From: Tubiluchus corallicola
Taxonomy: Eukaryota > Priapulida > Priapulimorpha > Priapulimorphida > Tubiluchidae
Length of the DNA: 64,000 bases
Assembly (NCBI GenBank): GCA_030141605.1
Contig: JAQGDQ010000971.1
Coordinates: forward strand, 1-64,000
Direction: 5' to 3'
A program made the translations under genes and the position numbers. Positions 55,766 through 64,000 of this stretch are shown here, one piece after another (the stretch's first letter is position 1; every line of letters begins with the position of its first letter). The notes below the pieces were generated by a model. The model was not told the DNA's origin. It was given only the letters and a program-made list of their open reading frames with translations, and ran no database searches.

Positions 55766-56551
55766 TCTTATATATTAATATTCTTGGTATATATATATAT
55801 ATATAAGATTCGAGGCTACAGCCCAGACGACGGCACCATTTGCGGCGATCTATATATCAAACGAAAGGTCTTGATCTAGTGTCGTCTCATTGGGGGTTTA
55901 TTTTTCGAATGGGGCCCACCGGGAGGAACGGGGGGCGAAAAACCTCCAAAAATGGCCATTTTTCGGTCGTTTTTTGCAAAAGTTATACGGCTGAGATGTA
56001 GAGAACGGGAACAGGCCGAGGGTGGTGTTGGGTATGGATAGATAGCCCTTTCAGCGGTGGGTGTCATAGGCCTATTTAGAGTTCCCGAGAGGGCCACGGG
56101 GTCCCGCAACGGGTTTTTCCCGGACCCGACTCGCGATTTTTTCGAAATTTTGATCAAACAGCCTGTGGAAAAAACGTTGTAGCGTCGCCTGGAGGGACTC
56201 TCGGAAGGAGATATGCAGCTCATCAGAAAGAGGATGAACGGGGCTATACGATGATGTGGGCTATATGTTAGGGCAAGTCCACTGAGAGGAGTACTGGCAA
56301 GTTAATTGGATGTTCTATTTTCGACAATTTTCGCTTAGAAAACTGCTGACGCAAAGCCATTGTAGTGACGTCATCCATTGTACCCTGCCTATAGCTTTAA
56401 TTCAGTAAAAGCTACAGGCTTTGCGTTAGTTAAGCAAACAGTAGGCAGGATGTTACGGGCTTTGCGTTATAAATGAGGACTATGTAGAATGTTCGCGTAT
56501 TATTGATTACACGTGGTTTTTTACGCAAAATCTTTTGCGGGGCCTTTGCTA

Positions 56552-56552
<1 letters not shown>
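55766..56552 (+). mobile_element. Non-autonomous Helitron, copy 2 (head-to-tail with copy 1)
   Basis: Begins TCTTATATATTAATATTC at the base after the CTAG of copy 1 and ends with the same hairpin (56524-56539) and GCTAG, followed by T of a TTA run. 787 bp. Interior diverges from copy 1 by scattered substitutions and one duplicated GGCTTTGCGTTA segment near 56410-56465. Confidence 0.82.
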
Positions 56553-56596
<44 letters not shown>

Positions 56597-56610
56597 GTTG
56601 TTGTTGTTGT
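56553..56610. repeat. (TTA)n(TTG)n microsatellite
   Basis: Directly abuts the Helitron end; TTA also precedes copy 1, so the elements probably entered a TTA run. Confidence 0.95.
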
Positions 56611-56819
56611 TTTCTTGCGTATTGCGTTGACTATTAAACGCATGTGCGTTATTATGTCTGGGAAGTTTTTTTATTCATTGTAATGTATTGCATTGTTTAT
56701 GTAATGTTTTGTAACTTATAATTGTATTTCTATGGATTGTAAATCGTCAATAAATAAATAAACAATACGATAACACAGTAATTCTTACTAAAGAGATTTC
56801 TGCTGGCAGAAAGAGAAGA

Positions 56820-57370
56820 CAGCCTCTTCCTAGCAAATGAACGGGGACACCGTGGAGACGACTCGACGCTGCAACTTTTCTATTTCGTCTCCACAGCAGG
56901 TGACGCCTGTAGTTTTCTGTTCCTTTACAAATCGAAATTAAATTAATGACGACAGGACAAAGTGGTCTGACCAGCTCTGCATTCAAGGCCACTCGCCTGG
57001 CCCGTACAGTAACAATGGCAGTCGTTAGAATGCAACAACAATTAGACTGTAGGAATGCAAAAGAACCTGGACGCTTAATGAATCGTACCTGTGTGACGGC
57101 AGAACGGTTTCCATTCGGTGGTGACAGGTGTCAGCTAAGACGAGATAACAAATTACATTTCCATTGGGCAGTGATTCTGGTTTGGCAGAAGAGTGTCAAA
57201 CGTGCGGGGCGAGTACACGAGTAATTACCGCCCCGGTGTTTTCACTTTGCTGTTTTGTTGACAACGCAAATTAAGGGTTTCCCCTGCACAACTGTGCAAT
57301 TACAAGCAATGAAAATGTTAAGTGTAATTGGGAGCAAGACCGGATGCGGAAGTGGACAAGCTCAACATCT
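56820..57370. other. Non-repetitive, GC-richer island upstream of Hox2
   Basis: About 550 bases of balanced sequence. It includes GGTGACAGGTGTCAGC (57119-57134), two inverted MEIS-type TGACAG/TGTCA sites. A 92-codon plus-strand frame (56946-57224, MTTGQSGLTSSAFKATRLAR) has no family I recognise. It may be a conserved non-coding element or an exon of an unknown gene. Confidence 0.35.
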
Positions 57371-57764
57371 TGTTGTTTTTACTTCGATTTGGACTTATAA
57401 ATAGGTGACACATTTAAGTGATGTAATATAATGCGGTCTTAGCAATACAGTTTCTAAGTATCACAGAACGTTGCCAGAACATTTATTGACATCTATGAGT
57501 AATTAAAGTGGATTAAAATAAATTTATTTCAAGGAGATAGAATCACGTGAGTAATCTGGTAAAGGTGGTACAGTGAACAAGCAATTATATACATGTGCAG
57601 GTATTTTTGTTAAAAAAAACTTAAATTAGAGGTATAAACGATATCATTTATTAGCTTGACATTATTCTACCCCCCACCCCCAGGTATTTGAAGCATTTGT
57701 AGTAACTGTGACCATTTTCAGGAAGCCACTAGACGAGGCCAGCTGCAAGTGCAGTTTCTAAGGT
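57371..57764. other. Intergenic, nothing recognised
   Basis: No motif found. Confidence 0.5.
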
Positions 57765-57791
57765 AATAACAACAGCAACAATAACAACAAT

Positions 57792-57827
<36 letters not shown>

Positions 57828-57891
57828 AATAATAATAATAATAACAACAACAACAACAACAATAATAATAATAATAATAACAATAATAATC
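57765..57891. repeat. (CAA)n/(TAA)n microsatellite
   Basis: Alternating blocks of AAC and AAT triplets. Confidence 0.95.
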
Positions 57892-58689
57892 GTTATTTAA
57901 TGTCGGCTTTTTAAGACGAACATTTAACATAAACTCCAAATTAGCTTTTGGGGCGACTGTACCTATCAAAGTCATAATCAATCATCAGCCTCCAAACGAA
58001 GATATACGGGGCACAGAAGAGACAAGTGCTCTCCCTTTACCGTGTGCAAGACGCAGTTGCACGTTGCTACACGGGCTTGCTACACCTTTCAAAATCAGAG
58101 GTTTCATTTATCAAATTTATTGGAATTTTCACCGCATGTGATAGAGCAACGACTAAAACTCATATAGTTACAGGATATATGCTGTAGCAGTGTTAATTTA
58201 TATAATTTTTATATTCTTTTAATAGTTTTTGGGTAAAGTATTTCAACTCTGTTTTGGTTGTGATAATAAATAAACAAATAAAAAATGAACTTGCTTCTTG
58301 TTGCTAAGTTAAAAGATGAACATCTAGCGTTCACTTTGATACTGATTATTACGCTAATAAAGTTATTAAAAAGTTATTTGTCTGAAGTTACTCACATTAA
58401 GTTTTCTTTACAAGTAACAAGACATTAAATTTTGACTCTTTAGAGATTACGGACACAATTACAGAACGTTGTGGATTGTTCTGGCTGTTTAATAAGATCA
58501 GTTTAACAAACAAACAAAAGCATGACATAAACAACGAGGAATGTTACTAACGTGTAGAGTATGATTCCTTTGCATTAAATGTAGGCTTAAAAAGAAGATA
58601 ACTTTCAAGCATGTAAGACATTTCTAATCAGCAGTTAACGTGTAGGGTATTATGTGCATAAGCAGCAAGCTTAAAGAGTAGAGTGTCTG
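57892..58689. other. Intergenic, nothing recognised
   Basis: AT-rich apart from 57990-58110; no gene. Confidence 0.45.
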
Positions 58690-59176
58690 ACAAATTATTG
58701 AGGCATAGAAGAAACAAGTTAGGGGCTAATGCAGAACCCCGAGAAACATCCCGAATGATTGAAGAACAGAAGAAATAAGTTAGGGGCTAATGCAGAACCC
58801 TAAGGAACACCACAAATGATTGAAGAACAGAAGAAATAAGGTAGGGGCTGATACAGAACCCCGAGGAACACTACAAATTAATGAGGAACAGAAGAAACAA
58901 GTTAGGGGCTAATAGTGAACCCTAAGGAACATCACAAATGATTGAAGAACAGAAGAAATAAGGTAGGGGCTAATAGAGAATCCCGATGAACACTGCAAGT
59001 AATTGAGGAACAGAAGAAACAAGTTAGGGGCTAATAGAGAACCCTAAGGAACACCACGAATGATTGAAGAACAGAAGAAATAAGGTAGGGGCTAAAGTAC
59101 AGAACCCCGAGGAACACCACAAATCATTGAAGAACAGAAGAAATTTGGTAGGGGCTAATACAGAACCCCGAGGATA
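58690..59176 (-). repeat. Minisatellite, 8 x 61 bp, derived from a reverse-transcriptase motif
   Basis: GAAGAAAyAAGkTAGGGGCT recurs at 61-base spacing (58711, 58772, 58833, 58894, 58955, 59016, 59077; last step 63). On the minus strand each unit reads GVPRGSVLAPTLFLLFFN or a close variant, which matches the GVPQGSVLxPxLF motif that precedes the catalytic YADD in LINE reverse transcriptases. As 61 is not a multiple of three, the frame is lost from unit to unit. Confidence 0.85.
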
Positions 59177-59478
59177 TGGTGCTTCGGTATTGTGCGACAA
59201 CAAAAAACAAATCCAAATAGCAATGCGATCAGGTACTTCAACGAGGCGTAATTTGTACAAGAGCTAAGATGTAGAAGTGATCAAAAGAGGAGAGTTTGCA
59301 AACTACGCTTTGTCATGAGCATTGAGGTCTCCAAAACGTAGTTGCTGAAGGATGACAACAAGAGACTTCATCAATGTTCAATGAGAGAAACTAACATTGG
59401 GCAAGACTGAGAAGATGGAGAGTGATACCGGAAAAAACTAAAATGTCACTAAAAACCAAAAACTAAATGAAAAAAATC
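59177..59478 (-). other. Possible LINE remnant next to the RT-motif array
   Basis: In the minus frame the PRGSVLAPTKFLLFFN motif is preceded by unrelated-looking codons (RLVEVPDRIAIWICF). It may be the degraded source of the array; not established. Confidence 0.25.
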
Positions 59479-59715
59479 ATCCCGTAGATTTTTACCTATC
59501 TGTCTGTCTGTCTGTCTGTCTATCTGCCTATCTGTCTGCCTGTCTACCTACCTACCTACCTACCTACCTACCTACCTACCTACCTACCTACCTACCTACC
59601 TACCTACCTACTTACTTACCTTCATCCCGTAGATTTTTACCTATCTGTCTGTCTGTCTGTCTGTCTATCTGCCTACTTGCCTGCCTGCCTACCTATCTAC
59701 CTATCTACCTACCTA
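59479..59715. repeat. (GTCT)n/(TACC)n tetranucleotides with 144-bp duplication
   Basis: CATCCCGTAGATTTTTACC and the following GTCT run at 59479 recur at 59623, separated by a TACC run. Confidence 0.95.
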
Positions 59716-60639
59716 CATGTTCACATAAATATGAGAGTATAAATATGAATCACTTATTTAAAAGTATTTAAAATTTATTGCATTATTTAACAATATGTAC
59801 AGCACTTTTTGTCTGTCAGAGACTTAAAACGAATTTTCTTATCGCATAATGAAGCAAAAATTATAAATAAGCTAATTAATTTATTTTTCTGAGCTATTAC
59901 TATGCGGTCGCTAATCACGGACGTCAAATGTTTCTAGATGTTTAATAAACCTAATAAACCGTTTTTCAGCGTTTTTGAAACATAAAATTTGTATAAAGCG
60001 AATAAAATAACGAATGTGTTTGAAACGAATTTGTAGCTGACAATTTTAAAAAGGTTGATTTTGTTAAAAATTGAGCAAAATTCTGCAACAAAAATATATA
60101 TTTTACTATTGGGTATGAAATTGAATAAAATGAACAATACAGGTTAGGCGCTAGATTCGACCAGCGTTTCCATTTGAGGTCGTTGCGCCATCTATGAGTA
60201 GATATGCAAGAAAACGTATCGATTTCCGTCAGCAAGAACATGACACTAATGACTTACATGCCGCAAATTAAATATCAAAAATTTACACATAGGTGAACAA
60301 GAAAGATATTGCCACTGCTTCCTGTTGTAAACTAAAACATTGACAAGACGCTATTGTATATTGATTGTTGGGAAAGTTCCCATTTAAAAGTAGAGAATAT
60401 AAGATGAATGTAAAAGGATCTTGATAACGATTCTAAAGAATCGTCATTGACTCGATGCGTTAATGGAAAAAGTAATATTTACATAGCAAATTGTTAGTGA
60501 TTTCAGTTCTAGCCAACGTGGTGGTAGCATTATACGTCTTTCTTTTGTCAGTATTCTTTCCGATATAATTTTATTTCGGTTTTAATACGACTAAATCATT
60601 CTGTAGAAATTTGGACAATTAAGAAAATCACTAGTAACA
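59716..60639. other. Intergenic, nothing recognised
   Basis: AT-rich; GCGCCATCTATGAGTA at 60186 matches the motif near 20280. Confidence 0.45.
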
Positions 60640-60927
60640 TCTCGCAGTATCGTCTTTGGAAGGCAACATATTTACACCTCCCGTTTGCCGACAGAGGAGG
60701 CCTGCTCCGCCCATTCTTTTTAACTACGAGCCGACTTGACCAGTCCGAGCGTCCAGCAAGATGTTTATTACGCAAGGAAGAGGTCGTCTTGTAAGTCAGA
60801 ACAAGTGCCGCTTTGTAATCTGATATGATAGAGATAAGCCGAAACTTCAAACCAGACCGATGTGGAGGCTAGGTTGTCTTATGCAGATACTTAATTACGA
60901 TTACACGTGCCTAGGAGATGCTAGTTC
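60640..60927. other. Non-repetitive island
   Basis: Balanced sequence with TTTATTACGCAAG (posterior-Hox-like core) and GAGATAAG (GATA-like). A candidate regulatory element only. Confidence 0.25.
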
Positions 60928-61303
<376 letters not shown>

Positions 61304-62280
61304 ATACTTAGTGCTGACATAGTGCTGATGGTGTGCCAAGAACCCTATCTATTAGTTGTCAAATTGGCAATTATGACCCTCTTCGGTTTCATTACCAATG
61401 AAGCCTATATCTGGAGTAACATGGCTTATGAAACTGCTCAGAAGCTGTAACTCATCCGTTTGCTGGTCAGGCTAAACGTTGCTTAACTTCGGTCGCTAAA
61501 CTAGCAGCCTGATACCTCAGCTATCTGAGAAACGTTAAAACGGGATTCAGTGTGGTGAATGGTGAATGTAAGATTAGATCAGCAGGTTTCCTACGAATTC
61601 ACAGTTCACGTCACCGCGAACAGCCTCACTACCCGCCCTCCGCTGTCACCGCTTCCGCTACCGCCACCGCCACCACTACCCACCGCCATTATAGCCCGTT
61701 CTAAACGCAGTACAGACGTTCAGCAGTCTTCCATTTAAAAAGCCACATTTCTTTAATTTTTTTATTGCTGTGCGCCATCTATTGTCGACTTTATGATTTA
61801 CTTTCTAAGTTTAGAAAGTCAATGTTTTCACACTAGTGTTCTGTTTGGGTTATAAAAAAAGCTTATCCTAAGAATAACAGATTAGTACAAATAAGCAAAA
61901 ATTAACAAAGAAAAATAAACAAGCAACATATCTTGCGAATGAGAAGTAAATAAACTGATAATTGTGTCCGGATTGGTTAAAAAATTCAAAATGTAAAAAA
62001 CAACATCCCTTAAAGTGACAACAAAGGTTAAAAATGGTCACATTTAATGAATTAATTTATTCAAACTGGAAGCAACCAGAGATATCTGACTAAACAAACA
62101 CTGTACTTGGTTATTTGCTTATAATATTAGAATTTATAATCAGTCATAAAAATGAACTCGTTTATCTGCTTCTTCATGGCAATCAACACTTAAATATAAC
62201 TGTTAGTATTCAAGTATTTAAACTCGTGCAGAAATTTATGTTTTCCTCTGAACGCCTTTAAGCATTGTCATTGTTTTCCA
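61304..62280. other. Intergenic; non-repetitive stretch 61350-61720
   Basis: 61350-61720 is balanced with a CCGCCACCGCC run near 61640-61690; no gene recognised. The rest is AT-rich. Confidence 0.4.
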
Positions 62281-62762
62281 TAATAATGCTAGTTTCAACT
62301 TATGCTGTATGTATCTGTACTTCTGGTAGTCATACTGTAATTCTTTTTCGTAATAATACTAGTTTCAACTTATGCTGTATGTATCTGTACTTCTGGTAGT
62401 CATACTGTAATCGTTTTTCGAAATAATACTAGTTTCAACTTATGCTGTATTTATCCGTACTGCTGGTAGTCATACTGTAATTCATTTTTGTAATAATACT
62501 AGTTTCAACTTAAGCTGTATTTATCCGTACTGCTGGTAGTCATACTGTAATTCATTTTTGTAATAATACTAGTTTCAACTTATGCTGTATGCATCTGTAC
62601 TTCTGGTAGTCATACTGTAATCGTTTTTCGAAATAATACTAGTTTCAACTTATGCTGTATTTATCCGTACTGCTGGTAGTCATACTGTAATTCATTTTTG
62701 TAATAATACTAATTTCAACTTATGCTGTATTTATCCATACTTCTGGTAGTCATACTGTAATG
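62281..62762. repeat. Minisatellite, ~7 x 70 bp
   Basis: AGTTTCAACTTATGCTGTAT recurs every 70 bases (62291, 62361, 62431, 62501, 62571, 62641, 62711). Two unit types alternate: GTATCTGTACTTCTGG and TTATCCGTACTGCTGG. Unrelated in sequence to the 70-bp array at 4509. Confidence 0.95.
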
Positions 62763-62883
62763 CTTCTACTGTTTGTTTATTGTCTGCACGAAGCAAGATG
62801 GTTTGTTAGCAATAAAACTGTCTTGTTGTAATTTTGCTATTATAATAAAACTAAATTAAACCAAGTCAAAATTTTTTGTTTCA

Positions 62884-63655
62884 GGCACTTAAAACATTTA
62901 TAGTTAAAACATCATAACTTTATTAAATAGTTATTTACATTTTTGTAAATATTTGTAGAAATTTACTACAGATGATGACAGCAGTAGCTCTGTTGAAAGG
63001 TTTGACACGATTTTAACTAACATACAACCAGTTTACACAGGCAACGCCAACAGTACAGAACATTATGCACTGATTATGTGTTTAACAGAAGCCAAGCAGG
63101 TAATGAATAAGCAAACCAGTAGAAAAGAAATTCTCCTCAATCCAGCATTAATGACCATATTTCTGCCTCTGACCATGAAGCTGATTTTAATAACTTCAGC
63201 ATTGTGACCAGAGCTACAAAAAACTGGGACTTATTAATAAAAGAAAGTTCATCTATGTACATTAATAAGCCTTCTCTTAATGTGCAAAGCAGTTCAATTC
63301 CTTTAACTTTATTCTCAAACACTTAGCTATTTGTTACTGTATCAATTTCTTTTCTACTGGTCTGCTTAATCTTTGCCTGTTTGGCTTTTGTAAATACACA
63401 ATTAGTGCTTAAGTTACTGTATCAATTTCTTCTCTACTGTTTTGCTTATCCATTACCTATTTGGCTTCTGTTTAATACATAATTAGTGCATAATGTTCTA
63501 TACTGTAGACTCTGCCTATATAAACTGCTTGTATGTTTGTAAAAATTTACCACTGATGATGACAGCAGTAGCTCTGTCGAAACGTTTGACACGATTTTTT
63601 AACTATATAAATTAAAAGTTTTAATAAAGTTGTGGTTTCTAACTATAAATTAAAC
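62884..63655 (+). mobile_element. Penelope-like retroelement 3' part with LTR-like arms
   Basis: Left arm 62884-63075 (CAGGCACTTAAAACATTTAT) and right arm 63487-63655 are inverted repeats, as in the copy at 28751-30065. The right arm has CTGATGA (63553-63559), the hairpin GACAGCAGTAGCTCTGTC and GAAAC (63579-63583), the hammerhead-like core. The left arm carries the equivalent segment inverted. A 3' ORF remnant lies between (63123-63326). Confidence 0.7.
63123..63326 (+). pseudogene. Penelope-like ORF C-terminus (GIY-YIG-type tail)
   Basis: Frame to TAG 63324-63326 reads HISASDHEADFNNFSIV, then NWDLLIKESSSMYINKPSL and NVQSSSIPLTLFSNT. H...(D/N)F..FxIV......LLIKES..I...KPSLN.....PLxLF is, from memory, the conserved end of GIY-YIG-endonuclease proteins of Penelope-like elements and their relatives. 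Only the last 60 or so codons remain, after a TAG at 63120-63122; the reverse transcriptase is absent, so the copy is dead. It ends about 160 bases before the right arm, the expected order ORF then LTR-like terminus. Confidence 0.65.
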
Positions 63656-64000
63656 TAATTTAACTATAATAGACAGGAAGTTACGCAGGAAGTAACTCCG
63701 TCTGCAACTAAGCTTAAAATAAAACCTTATATTATAGCAGCTATCATGGAAACGAGGACGCTATTCAGTCATATACGTCTCCCCGTCGTTTCCAGCATCT
63801 GATTAGCCTATGACAAGCGCATTTCGGAAAAAGTTTGATTGAACTGTTGTTTCTATTCAAACTTATTGGCATTCATTTCCGCAACTCTGCATGAGATAAC
63901 GTGTTCCATTGTTTCTATTTTTGAATATGTTTTGATCGATTGTGAAACGACCATTGTTCATGCTGAAGTGTTCGATCGGGAAATGCCACATAATTAGATG
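63656..64000. other. Window end, nothing recognised
   Basis: Balanced sequence, no gene or repeat seen. Confidence 0.4.

Noticed and set aside
55083-56223. Similar frames (RVGSGKNPLRD / [10 protein letters not shown]) in both Helitrons
   Set aside because: They reflect the homology of the two copies; the frame lacks Rep or helicase motifs and is short.

Overview
This is animal nuclear DNA. It is AT-rich, gene-poor and full of transposon relics and simple repeats. It holds one clear gene: a Hox2/proboscipedia homeobox gene on the minus strand, with two coding exons (32824-32500 and 10725-9788) joined across a 21.8-kb intron. The N-terminal GFINSQPS motif, the YPWM hexapeptide just before the splice site and a complete homeodomain agree on this identity. 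The EEFM continuation of the N-terminal motif leans towards a protostome invertebrate, but the phylum cannot be fixed from the sequence. No other homeobox lies in the window, so the neighbouring Hox genes (expected Hox1 below position 1, Hox3 above 64000) are more than 9 kb and 31 kb away.

Layout. 1-9.6 kb is the 3' flank of Hox2: LINE C-terminal relics (650-805, 1020-1265, 3209-3597), a palindromic MITE (2468-2704), a 10 x 70-bp minisatellite (4509-5208) and a duplicated 386-bp segment (7716-8101, 9221-9606). 9.8-32.8 kb is Hox2. Its intron carries several family-A MITE copies, big microsatellites (AATG, GATACT, TTTAG, CAA), a 6 x 112-bp tandem array, a LINE 3' end, a Penelope-like element (28.75-30.06 kb) and a non-repetitive island with PBX-HOX and MEIS-type sites (28.28-28.69 kb). 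32.8-64 kb is the 5' flank: more MITEs, LINE 3' ends in both orientations, CRE-bearing tandem repeats, a head-to-tail pair of non-autonomous Helitrons (54973-56552), a minisatellite built from a reverse-transcriptase motif (58690-59176) and a second well-preserved Penelope-like end (62.88-63.66 kb).

Possible extra transcript structure: a strong splice acceptor at 33060 suggests the Hox2 start codon lies in an exon beginning at 33059. A consensus CAG|GTAAGT donor at 51876 on the same strand could end an upstream leader exon, or belong to an unidentified gene. The mobile elements are mostly truncated; several are nested, which gives a relative order of insertion. Nothing resembles bacterial, viral or CRISPR content, and I found no rRNA or convincing tRNA gene.
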